A stretch of 6,110 bases of DNA. Origin: Acidimicrobiaceae bacterium (GTDB taxonomy: Bacteria; Actinomycetota; Acidimicrobiia; Acidimicrobiales; RAAP-2). Positions 1-5,762 of the stretch are shown here, piece after piece. Position numbers and translations under genes: made by a program. Below the pieces are notes generated by a model, which was not told the DNA's origin, made no database searches, and saw nothing but the letters and a program-made list of their open reading frames with translations. The stretch spans positions 1,195 to 7,304 of the forward strand of contig PMFY01000016.1 of the NCBI GenBank assembly GCA_003157945.1. The letters run 5' to 3'. The number at the start of each line of letters is the position of its first letter. Position 1 is the stretch's first letter.

Positions 1-708
1 CACCTGGACCTGGCCCTCATCCGCGGACGCGACTTCTACAATCCCGGTGCCGACCTCGGCCGGTGGTTCCAGACCTACCAGGAATTATCGGGCACGGCTA
101 TCGACTGGGACGCACTCGCCGTCTATTCGGTCAAGGCGTTGGCGCTCACCCCGATGTCCCTGGCCGGACTGTGCCAGTCCATGCCCTCGGCGACCGAATA
201 CGCCGAGTGGTGGACGATGAACGCCACGTATTCGCGGGCGACGGCACAAGCGTTGGCGGAGGCGACGGGGGTCGTGACCACCACCGCCGACGACGTCGTC
301 CTCCCCGAGCCGGTGGAAGGGGCCATCGACGGGTTCCTCGACGTGCTGGACGCGGTCGTGGACCTCGAATTCCGGCCCGCCGACCCCTTCGGAAGCTCAC
401 GAGCGGACCAGGCGATGCGCTTGTCCCGCATGATCCGCAATGCCGCAGGCTACGAGCGGGAGCTCACGGCACTCGAGCTCGACGACCTGGGCACAGTGCT
501 GGGACACCGTCCGCGCGATCCGGTATCCGGCGACGCCGAGCTCGTCGGGAGGATCGCTGAGGACGATCCTTCCCGGGACACCGTCCTCGCCGCCTATCTG
601 TGGCGTCGCACCATCCGTCACGAGGCTCTGTTCGTCGGTGCGCTCGGTGCGGGCGAGGGTGCCGTGCTGCAACCGATCGCGGACCTGCGCTGTCCGGCGG
701 CACCATGA
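1..708 (+). CDS. C-terminal part of a putative APH-like phosphotransferase (5' end outside window)
   Basis: The frame is open from base 1 to a TGA at 706-708, giving 235 residues with no start in the window. Codons end mostly in G or C, and the other frames here read as Arg/Pro-rich shadows. The visible N-terminus (HLDLALIRGRDFYNPGADLG, then a segment ending YQELSGTAIDWDAL) resembles the part of APH/choline-kinase-fold phosphotransferases that follows the catalytic loop, where a DLA motif precedes an Arg-rich helix and a 'Y..lsG..iD' helix. The catalytic HGD and metal-binding DxD motifs would lie upstream and cannot be checked. The last ~130 residues are acidic and helical and resemble C-terminal extensions on some actinobacterial phosphotransferases. 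The substrate is unknown. Coding is near certain; the family is a moderate-confidence guess from memory. Confidence 0.5.
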   Translation, partial: HLDLALIRGRDFYNPGADLGRWFQTYQELSGTAIDWDALAVYSVKALALTPMSLAGLCQSMPSATEYAEWWTMNATYSRATAQALAEATGVVTTTADDVVLPEPVEGAIDGFLDVLDAVVDLEFRPADPFGSSRADQAMRLSRMIRNAAGYERELTALELDDLGTVLGHRPRDPVSGDAELVGRIAEDDPSRDTVLAAYLWRRTIRHEALFVGALGAGEGAVLQPIADLRCPAAP

Positions 709-721
709 CCGCTACCGGACA
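691..721. terminator. Possible bidirectional terminator between convergent genes
   Basis: TGTCCGG (691-697) pairs perfectly with CCGGACA (715-721). Inside the loop, CGG (698-700) can pair with CCG (709-711). The hairpin spans the stop codon of the plus-strand gene and lies about 20 bases past the stop of the facing minus-strand gene. No T-tract follows on either side, which is common in high-GC genomes. Confidence 0.4.
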
Positions 722-739
722 CCCCATGCACCCTGAGCA

Positions 740-1003
740 TCAATGGTTGCGGCGCGCATTCCTCTCCCGGCCATCGGAAGCAGGCGCTCGGACGCCCTGA
801 CTGGCCTCTCGAGACCTCTGTCGGCTCACGTAGACAGATGCGATGCCGAAAGCTACGGCGAAGCCAAAGGGAACCCAGCTGGTCCGATGGCGGGCACTCG
901 CCGCTACCGCCACAACTAGCCATCCGACGGCGACAATCCCGAGCACGACGCCGAACCAGGGCCAGATTCTGGCATTCGGTGTGGACTCAGAACCGTCGGA
1001 CAT
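740..1003 (-). CDS. Small two-helix membrane protein, 87 aa
   Basis: The frame encodes 87 residues from ATG 1003. It has two hydrophobic segments, about residues 13-36 (IWPWFGVVLGIVAVGWLVVA...) and 42-60 (SWVPFGFAVAFGIASVYVS), joined by a short ARHRT loop. The tail is about 27 residues and basic (RQRSREAS ... RERNARRNH), so a hairpin with both ends in the cytoplasm is likely. The frame extends upstream to an ATG at 1048, but that start overlaps the repeated element at 1038-1063 and has no ribosome-binding site. GGGG lies ~15 bases before ATG 1003, which is weak. No family is recognised. Topology and the 'VA.GW...A' pattern in helix 1 recall the other small membrane protein at 1910-2149. It is the last gene of the minus-strand block, 69 bases after the stop of the interrupted gene upstream. 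Confidence 0.65.
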   Translation of the reverse strand: MSDGSESTPNARIWPWFGVVLGIVAVGWLVVAVAASARHRTSWVPFGFAVAFGIASVYVSRQRSREASQGVRAPASDGRERNARRNH

Positions 1004-1037
1004 GCCGAACGATCTACCCCGAAGCGCCGGAACGTAT

Positions 1038-1063
1038 GTCCCACCCATCCGGCGTTTGGTGAG
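1038..1063 (-). repeat. Intergenic repeat element, copy 4 (most diverged)
   Basis: This 26-base stretch matches copy 3 (1809-1834) at 19 of 26 positions without gaps; GGTGGGAC and CCGG are retained. It lies 35 bases before ATG 1003. The central CACCG/CGGTG hairpin is lost, but CGCCGGA (1048-1054) pairs with TCCGGCG (1025-1031) just beyond the core on the gene side. Confidence 0.5.
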
Positions 1064-1072
1064 AGGTCAGAT

Positions 1073-1744
1073 TCAGTTCTCCACATCCACGTTGACGGTG
1101 TCGCCCGCCCAGAACGGCGAATCGTCGAGGCGCACCGGCATCGCCTCAAGGAGGTCGCCGGAGACGACGCTGTCGATCAGGTGCTGCGAGCCGCCGACCT
1201 AGGAGCACGCGTGGTCAATCTCCGTCGCCACAACCCGTGCCCGGTCGTCAGGCCACCGCAGATTCGGGGACCGATCGTTCCACGGCACATCGAGTGGAGC
1301 CATCGCGAGGTCGATGGAGCCCGAGTGCAGTCCATAGTTGCGGGCCGGTAACTGGACGACCGGCCACAGGACTTCAATGTGCCCGTAACCCTTCCAGATG
1401 CAGAACCAGTACAGCTCGGGAGTCTCTGTCTCTGGTCGGAGCAGTTCGAGGAGCACCTCGCGCTCACGGAGCGGAGGAGATTCTTCCGAGGAACCAACGT
1501 CACTCAGGAGTTCGGCGACCGGGCTTCCCTTGAGCCGCTTGATCCTGTGGAACTGCATGTTCGGATAGGCGACGCGCCCGTTGCTCCGTGCAATCTCGGC
1601 CCAGGAACGAAACGATCCGTCGGGGAAGACGGGACCTTCTGGATGGAATACTCGGCAGTACGCCTCGAAACCATCTGGAACTCCAGATCCCGTGTCCTGG
1701 CCAAACTCATGCAGCCGAAGTTTGATCCATCCCGCCGCAGACAT
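1073..1744 (-). pseudogene. Conserved actinobacterial hypothetical protein interrupted by an in-frame amber codon
   Basis: From ATG 1744 (MSAAGWIKLRLHEFG...) the frame gives 181 residues, then TAG at 1199-1201. The same frame continues with 41 clearly coding codons (VGGSQHLIDSVVSGDLLEAM ... GDTVNVDVEN) to a TGA at 1073-1075. I recognise a family of uncharacterised ~220-residue actinobacterial proteins with the pattern SPNLwWPdDRAW.VATEID...TYVGGS..l...l...LEAlP. Here the text runs WPDDRARVVATEIDHACS, stop, VGGSQHLIDS, so the stop replaces the tyrosine of TYVGG: a one-base change from TAC or TAT. Downstream codons still end mainly in G/C, so the change is recent, a sequencing error, or suppressed. 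ATG 1744 matches the usual family start; ATGs at 1789 and 1792 are alternatives. Function is unknown. The 181-residue product would lack the conserved C-terminus. Confidence 0.8.
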
Positions 1745-1808
1745 TTCCCTCGCCCAGTGAATCCGCTCATCCACCGCGATGGCGCCCATCATGGCTGATT
1801 CCGGCGCC

Positions 1809-1834
1809 GTCCCACCGACCCGGTGGTCGGGGAC
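1809..1834 (-). repeat. Intergenic repeat element, copy 3
   Basis: The 26-base core is identical to copy 2 (2182-2207) at 22 positions. It folds as CACCG (1813-1817) with CGGTG (1821-1825) around ACC, closed by GTCC (1809-1812) with GGAC (1831-1834). Here the fold extends: TTCCGGCGCC (1799-1808) faces GGCACCGGAA (1842-1851) with one G-T mismatch, giving a ~53-base imperfect palindrome. It lies 17 bases before ATG 1792 and 65 before the preferred start at 1744. Confidence 0.7.
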
Positions 1835-1909
1835 GGTCCCTGGCACCGGAATGATCGAGGTGTAAGGCTCACATCTCGTCGGTAGAGCGTGCCACCTACC
1901 GGTAGCGGG

Positions 1910-2149
1910 TCAGTTTGAGTGTGGGCTCCGATTCGAAGCGGACAACTTCCAATCGTTCCTTCGCAGTGAGATCACCAGATTGATGCCCAAACCAATCATC
2001 AGCGGCACGAACGTGGCCGCCAAGCGGGCAAGACTGTTCTCGGGACGGAGGAAGCTCCAGATGAAGGCGATCAGCGCCCAGCCCAATGCGACGAAGCCGA
2101 TGGCCCAGAGTCCCCAGTAGCCCTTGGGCAGATCTCGCATCGAATGCAT
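1910..2149 (-). CDS. Small two-helix membrane protein, 79 aa
   Basis: The frame encodes 79 residues from ATG 2149, with an in-frame stop four codons upstream; ATG 2140 is an alternative start. Two hydrophobic segments, about residues 11-34 (YWGLWAIGFVALGWALIAFI...) and 42-61 (LAATFVPLMIGLGINLVI), flank a short polar turn (RPENSL). A basic tail (SLRRNDWKL...) fits the positive-inside rule with both ends cytoplasmic. No Shine-Dalgarno sequence precedes either start. No family is recognised. The gene follows the methyltransferase by 62 bases, with repeat copy 2 in the gap, and precedes the interrupted gene. Size and topology match the membrane protein at 740-1003, though sequence similarity is slight. 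Confidence 0.65.
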   Translation of the reverse strand: MHSMRDLPKGYWGLWAIGFVALGWALIAFIWSFLRPENSLARLAATFVPLMIGLGINLVISLRRNDWKLSASNRSPHSN

Positions 2150-2181
2150 AACCGATATTCAAGCATGCACTTCCGGAACAG

Positions 2182-2207
2182 CCCCCACCGACCCGGTGAT
2201 CGGGGGC
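2182..2207 (-). repeat. Intergenic repeat element, copy 2
   Basis: This copy starts 4 bases past the methyltransferase stop and ends 32 bases before ATG 2149. CACCG (2186-2190) pairs with CGGTG (2194-2198); the outer CCCC and GGGG runs can also pair. Relative to copy 3, one outer pair changes from T-A to C-G, keeping the pairing. It could act as the methyltransferase terminator, but its recurrence before other genes argues for another role. Confidence 0.7.
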
Positions 2208-2211
2208 ACCC

Positions 2212-3000
2212 TCAGTCCGTCGGCGCCAACGAAGATGCACCGCCAAGCCCAGCCACGCTGCCGTCCGGCTGTGCCGGTCTCAGGCGCAAGTGCATGAAGA
2301 ACGGCCCTGTCGTGAGTTCTTGGAAGGCGCTCGGGTCTCGCTTCTCCAGCTCCGGATTCGGCTGAGCCTCGACCAGGCGGTCGATGAGGAATCCTGCCTC
2401 GCCGATGGCTTCGGTCACGGCAGTAAGCGGGCGACGCCAGAAGGTCACCGAATGTGGCTCGACCCACACTTCTGACACCTGGATGAAGGCGAAGTAATCC
2501 TCGGGGCAATGGTTCCCCCAGTCCCATGCCGGGTGATGAATCGACATCACCACCGAGCCGGTGGGCCGGAGCACCCGGTGAAGTTCACGGAGCGGAGCGA
2601 TCCAATCGCGCAAGTAGTGGAATACCAGCGATGCCACTACGAGGTCCACGCTCGCATCTTCCAAGAACATCAGCGGCTCAGCAAGGTCGTGGTGATGAAG
2701 TTCCGCCCCGTCGCCGACCCGTGAGCGGGCGATTTCAAGCATGGCCGCGCTTACATCGAATGCCACGACCTCTGCTCCGTGGTCAACGAGCCACTCAGTC
2801 ACCGGCCCAGAACCGCAGCCGACCTCGAGAACCTGCTGACCGTGGACGTCACCGAGCAGAGCGATTGTCGCTGGGCGTTCGTAGTAGCTGTTGGCGGCAC
2901 CGCTAGCATTGTGCCGGTCGTACTCGACCGCCATGGCGTCATACTCCGACGCAGTACGAATTGAGTCCCGGTGCTCCACACCGGAAACGGTACCAACCAT
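2212..3000 (-). CDS. Class I SAM-dependent methyltransferase
   Basis: This enzyme should transfer a methyl group from S-adenosylmethionine; the acceptor cannot be read from the sequence. From ATG 3000 it has 262 residues, slightly longer than typical Methyltransf_11/UbiE-like proteins. Visible motifs: an N-terminal 'YDAMAVEYDRHN' lid (20-31), glycine-rich motif I LEVGCGSG (58-65), acidic D82 in VVAFD for the ribose hydroxyls, HHHD ending at D105, VDLVVASLVFHYL (118-130), and the post-motif ELHRVLRPTGSVVMSIHHP (139-157). The C-terminal ~25 residues (RLRPAQPDGS...) are probably disordered. The start is uncertain: the frame is open to 3066 through the repeat element. ATG 3000 has AGGA directly against it, and GTG 2979 sits just before the conserved DSIRTASEYD segment. 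It is the first gene of the minus-strand block; the products of its neighbours give no clue to its substrate. Confidence 0.85.
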   Translation of the reverse strand: MVGTVSGVEHRDSIRTASEYDAMAVEYDRHNASGAANSYYERPATIALLGDVHGQQVLEVGCGSGPVTEWLVDHGAEVVAFDVSAAMLEIARSRVGDGAELHHHDLAEPLMFLEDASVDLVVASLVFHYLRDWIAPLRELHRVLRPTGSVVMSIHHPAWDWGNHCPEDYFAFIQVSEVWVEPHSVTFWRRPLTAVTEAIGEAGFLIDRLVEAQPNPELEKRDPSAFQELTTGPFFMHLRLRPAQPDGSVAGLGGASSLAPTD

Positions 3001-3005
3001 TCCTG

Positions 3006-3022
3006 ACGGCTCGGTAAGCCGT
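3006..3022 (-). promoter_or_regulatory. Short hairpin just before the methyltransferase start
   Basis: ACGGCT (3006-3011) pairs perfectly with AGCCGT (3017-3022) around a 5-base loop. It lies between repeat copy 1 and ATG 3000, in the probable 5' leader, and could affect initiation. A role is inferred only from position. Confidence 0.3.
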
Positions 3023-3048
3023 GTTCCTCCGCTCCGGCGATCGGGGGC
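3023..3048 (-). repeat. Intergenic repeat element, copy 1
   Basis: This copy matches copy 2 at 19 of 26 positions, including an 11-base GATCGGGGGCA-type run at one end when the adjacent base is included. The inner CACCG/CGGTG pairing is lost. It ends 22 bases before ATG 3000. A still weaker match, with the exact 10-mer ACCGACCCGG, lies at 3103-3112. Confidence 0.55.
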
Positions 3049-3127
3049 AGGGGACATCAACGCCACGTTCCGCTGCTTTCAACCCGAGGAACGAGTCCGA
3101 CGACCGACCCGGGCATAGGCACCGGTT

Positions 3128-3430
3128 GTGGCACCGCGCTTCGTTGTGAGCATCGTGATCATCGCGCTCGGATTCGGGTCGACGGCGTGCGGCAGCGGAG
3201 CCAGTGCCAGCGGGCATGCCACCGGTGCTTATTCGGGCTGCGTAGCCGAACATGCTCGGGCCAATGGACCGCCACGCTTCACTACCGTGGCTCCGAAATT
3301 GATGGCCAGGATGGCCTCGTTGATTGCTCGGGCGTGCACACCCCTGGGACCATCCCGCCGCCCGTGTTTCGACCGACCTTGGATCGACCAATGTCTCGGA
3401 GATTCCGGGGCTGCTGACCAATGCCTGTGA
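3128..3430 (+). CDS. Putative short lipoprotein, possibly a frameshifted remnant
   Basis: GTG 3128 opens a 100-residue frame beginning MAPRFVVSIVIIALGFGSTACGSG. That is a textbook lipoprotein signal: a basic residue, a hydrophobic core and a lipobox-like STAC with the lipidated cysteine at position 21, then a Ser/Gly/Ala linker. AGG ends 8 bases before the GTG, a weak ribosome-binding site. After about residue 40 the product becomes Arg/Pro-rich and looks like an out-of-frame reading. In the next frame, 3253-3366 gives a more protein-like stretch (SGQWTATLHYRG... VDCSGVHTPGTIPPP), and in the third frame 3339-3425 gives TDLGSTNVSEIPGLLTNACEV. No family is recognised. It may be a genuine short lipoprotein or one broken by two frameshifts. 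It diverges from the methyltransferase. Confidence 0.4.
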   Translation: MAPRFVVSIVIIALGFGSTACGSGASASGHATGAYSGCVAEHARANGPPRFTTVAPKLMARMASLIARACTPLGPSRRPCFDRPWIDQCLGDSGAADQCL

Positions 3431-3792
3431 GGTGAGACGAAGTGGTCAAGCTCCAGATGCAGCCTCCTCGCGGGACGTGATCCTGGCTCCCTGGGCCAAC
3501 CGCCTGGCTGGTGACTGGCGAAGCGCCCGATGAATGCGGGACGCCGTAGTCGCCTCACCTGCAGGTTCTTCAGTGTCGGAGGGGCGTTCGCTACGATTAC
3601 TACACGGACGGATCATGCGTGGTGGGAAACACACTGGGCGGCCTGATCTCGCGCCGGTGCTGCAATCCCGTCATGAAGGCGCCACGTTGTCAGGCTGCCT
3701 CTGATCCGCACGAGTGGGACACTCCATTAGCAACACGCGAAGGAGCCAGGAGCGGAACCGGGATTCTCACAAGTTGACGGACGGCGCTCGTC
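3431..3792. other. Gene-poor interval with a coding-like fragment
   Basis: No complete gene is supported here. A plus-strand frame open from 3550 to TGA 3775-3777 has no convincing start but contains GVRYDYYTDGSCVVGNTLGG (about 3583-3642), which looks protein-like and may be a gene remnant. Bases 3573-3584 repeat exactly the 12 bases at the 3' edge of the tRNA-Leu gene (5765-5776). No clear terminator stem follows the pentapeptide gene, which ends at 3793. Confidence 0.4.
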
Positions 3793-5493
3793 TCAGGGGG
3801 GTCCGGGAGTGAGATCATTGGCACAGGTCATATCCACATCGCTTTGGCTAAATGTGCCGTCAGGACAAGTTGTAAGGGACCACTGAGCACCGGCCAGGTT
3901 GGCGCCGGACAAATCGGCGGCGTAGAAGCTGGTGTAAGTCAGGATTGTGTCGGTCAGGTCGGCGCCACTCAGATTGGAGTCGTAAAAGTCGGCGCTACTC
4001 AAGTTGGCGCCGCTCAAGTTGGCGCCGCTCAGGTTGGTTTGAGGGATTGGGAGGTATGGAGAACTGGACAGGTTGGCGCCGCTCAGGTTGACGCCGCTCA
4101 GGTTGAGATCGCTCAGGTTGGTGCCCTCAAAGTTGGCGCCGCTCAGGTTGGCGCCCGGCCCAACCAGATAGAAGCCGCTTTGGTAACTGTCGTCGAGAGT
4201 CCAGTGTGTCGGCAACGCTGCCGGTGTACCGCCGTTCCAGCCGGAACTCACGTTGTCGAGACCGGCACCGGTCAGAATCGTTCCGTTCAGATCGGTTTGG
4301 ATCAAGGCAGTGCCGCTCAATACTGCGTTTGTCAGAATGGCATCGGTAAGGTCCGCTCCTGCCAGATCGGAACTTCGCAATTGCGCCCCGGTGAGATTTG
4401 CACCAATGAGGCTCGAGCCGCTGAGGTTCGCGCTCTGGAACTGAGCGTTGGTCAGGTCAGCTCCAGGACCGACCAGGTAGCCGTTGATAAAGGACCACGA
4501 CGACGGGAGTGCGAACGGCACTCCCGTCGCGGAGCCAGACGAGATCCCGGCGAGCACGGCGGCCATCAGATTCGCTCCGCCCAGATCGGCGCCGGTCACG
4601 ATGGCATTGGTCAGATTGGCACCGGTGAGATCGGCACCCTCGAGATCGAGACCGGTGAGGTTGTCGCCGTTCAGGTTTGCCCCAGCGAGGCTGACATCAG
4701 GAGCGAAGAGATACCCATCGGCGACTACCGCCGTCGATTCCGAGGATGGACCGAGCGTCCCGGTCAGACCTCCACTCGACGTACCCGAAGTTGAGGTGTA
4801 GTCGAGCACCATGTTCTGGACATCGCTCCCAGTGAGACTTGCGCCGTCCACCACTGCTCCGCTGAGGTTGGTGTCCGAAAGATCGGCGTTGCTGAAGTTC
4901 GCGCCGATCGCGCTGGCGTAACTCAGATTCGCCGCAAAGAGCGAAGAGTGGCTGAAGTTGGCGCCCGCCAGGTTCGCACCGACGAGATCAGCACCGGTCA
5001 GGTCGAATCCCGAGAGATTCAGGTTGGACATATTGCAGTTCGCCAAGTCCGCACCTGGCCCGACGACGCTGCAACGAGCGGGGGGCGGGCTAACGCCGAC
5101 GGCTACTCCGAGAGAAGCCTTCGCCTTCTTGACTGACGAAGCAGTGAGGGTGACCTTGTAGGTCAGTGCCTTCTTTCCGGCGTTCGCAGGAACGGTCACA
5201 TCAGCGACCGCGGTGCCACCCGAGCACGCGACGGTCACCGGTAGTCCGGTCAGGGCCTTGTTGGAGGTGAAGGTGCATATCGTTGCGTTGGTCACCTGAG
5301 CCGAGAGGTAGATCGCACCACCGGTGTTGTAGAGCAAGGACGGCGCCGAGGTAAGGGCGGAGATCGTCGGAGTCGGTGTGACAACTCTCACTCTGGAGCT
5401 GGCGGCGGCCCACCCTGGCGCAGCCCCCACCGCACCTACTGCCGCCGTCAGAACGCCAACGGCCAGCAAGGCCACCTGCTTTGGTACGCGCAT
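3793..5493 (-). CDS. Secreted pentapeptide-repeat protein with N-terminal Ig-like domain
   Basis: The product has 566 residues from ATG 5493, chosen because GAGGGGGG lies about 6 bases upstream and a signal peptide begins there. The frame runs open to 5655 but that extension is not protein-like. Residues 1-31 form a signal peptide (basic MRVPK, hydrophobic core, WAAA cleavage region). Residues ~38-135 look like a beta-rich Ig-like domain with two cysteines (73, 90). From ~147 to 535 run A(D/N)LxG pentapeptides, which in this superfamily build a right-handed quadrilateral beta-helix. They are broken by linkers at about 231-268, 312-345 and 409-447 that repeat a motif: 'ALPsxW' then 'GYLVGPGA(D/N)L'. 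The C-terminal cap (WSLTTCPDGTFSQ ... TCAND) has cysteines 543 and 557. All six cysteines of the mature protein sit in close pairs, fitting disulfides outside the cell. The role is unknown: surface, matrix or adhesion is inference. It differs from cytoplasmic gyrase-mimicking Qnr/MfpA proteins in being exported. Confidence 0.9.
   Translation of the reverse strand: MRVPKQVALLAVGVLTAAVGAVGAAPGWAAASSRVRVVTPTPTISALTSAPSLLYNTGGAIYLSAQVTNATICTFTSNKALTGLPVTVACSGGTAVADVTVPANAGKKALTYKVTLTASSVKKAKASLGVAVGVSPPPARCSVVGPGADLANCNMSNLNLSGFDLTGADLVGANLAGANFSHSSLFAANLSYASAIGANFSNADLSDTNLSGAVVDGASLTGSDVQNMVLDYTSTSGTSSGGLTGTLGPSSESTAVVADGYLFAPDVSLAGANLNGDNLTGLDLEGADLTGANLTNAIVTGADLGGANLMAAVLAGISSGSATGVPFALPSSWSFINGYLVGPGADLTNAQFQSANLSGSSLIGANLTGAQLRSSDLAGADLTDAILTNAVLSGTALIQTDLNGTILTGAGLDNVSSGWNGGTPAALPTHWTLDDSYQSGFYLVGPGANLSGANFEGTNLSDLNLSGVNLSGANLSSSPYLPIPQTNLSGANLSGANLSSADFYDSNLSGADLTDTILTYTSFYAADLSGANLAGAQWSLTTCPDGTFSQSDVDMTCANDLTPGPP
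3957..4155. repeat. Pentapeptide-coding 15-base tandem repeats
   Basis: Near the 3' end of the pentapeptide gene, units close to 'ggcgccgctcaggtt' recur at 15-base spacing (for example around 4006-4035 and 4075-4155). Each encodes one LSGAN-type pentapeptide on the minus strand. This is the DNA counterpart of the protein repeat and not an independent element. It is a likely place for slippage or assembly collapse. Confidence 0.75.
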
Positions 5494-5762
5494 CCCGCCC
5501 CCCCTCGATTGGCCGACTCGCTTGCCGGTTAGGGGAAGCTTTGCACGGTTCTCCGAGAAATGGGCGTGGTCGGAGATGGGTGTCCTCGAACGCCGAATAG
5601 GAGCCGACCCTGAGTCCGAACGACATTGCGCATGGCCCGGTAAGAGTACGTCCATGGACCGACCGGGCTGGTGGTCATGCCTCGGCTGCCTGACGGGCCG
5701 ACGAAGCGTTGGAGAAGCTCGCCGGATCCTGGGACCTACACGTCCCTGACCTGGTAGTCCTT
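5494..5762 (-). promoter_or_regulatory. Upstream region of the pentapeptide gene, with leader hairpin and strong RBS
   Basis: These 269 bases separate the tRNA 3' end from ATG 5493 and hold no gene. TCTCCGA (5550-5556) pairs perfectly with TCGGAGA (5570-5576) across a 13-base loop. Between this hairpin and the start lie TTCCCCT (5532-5538) and the G-rich Shine-Dalgarno sequence (5500-5509), which could base-pair and mask the ribosome-binding site. I could not identify convincing -10/-35 boxes or match a known riboswitch. Confidence 0.35.
5731..5746 (-). terminator. Possible terminator stem after tRNA-Leu
   Basis: GGGAC (5731-5735) pairs with GTCCC (5742-5746) around a 6-base loop, 16 bases past the encoded CCA of the tRNA. 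It is short and lacks a T-tract. Confidence 0.3.

Noticed and set aside
63..560. Overlapping plus- and minus-strand frames across 63-736
   Set aside because: All are Arg/Pro-rich out-of-frame readings of the phosphotransferase-like gene, whose frame runs open from base 1 with high third-position GC.
1038..3048. Classical integron gene-cassette array with attC sites
   Set aside because: The repeats lack the RYYYAAC and GTTRRRY ends that define attC, and no IntI integrase gene is in the window. Only the cassette-like layout is retained as a finding.
2939..3421. A 160-codon minus-strand frame upstream of the methyltransferase
   Set aside because: Its composition is that of a shadow frame. It overlaps the methyltransferase start in another frame and has no domain-like segment.
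3957..4155. CRISPR-like short tandem repeats
   Set aside because: Units are contiguous at 15-base spacing with no unique spacers and encode in-frame pentapeptides.
3844..4794. Long plus-strand open frame with QVGAAQVGA-type repeats
   Set aside because: It is antisense to the pentapeptide-repeat gene; its periodicity is the mirror of the 15-base coding repeat. It lacks a ribosome-binding site and recognisable domains, while the minus strand has a signal peptide, an Ig-like domain and the pentapeptide motif.
5520..5576. Cyclic di-GMP-I riboswitch upstream of the pentapeptide gene
   Set aside because: Only GCAAAGC matches; the paired GGCAAACC half and the expected helices around it are not found.
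5650..5676. Possible further copy of the intergenic repeat near the pentapeptide leader
   Set aside because: It shares only ACCGACC and TGGTGGTC-like words, with an insertion between them, and it neither borders a start codon closely nor folds like the other copies.
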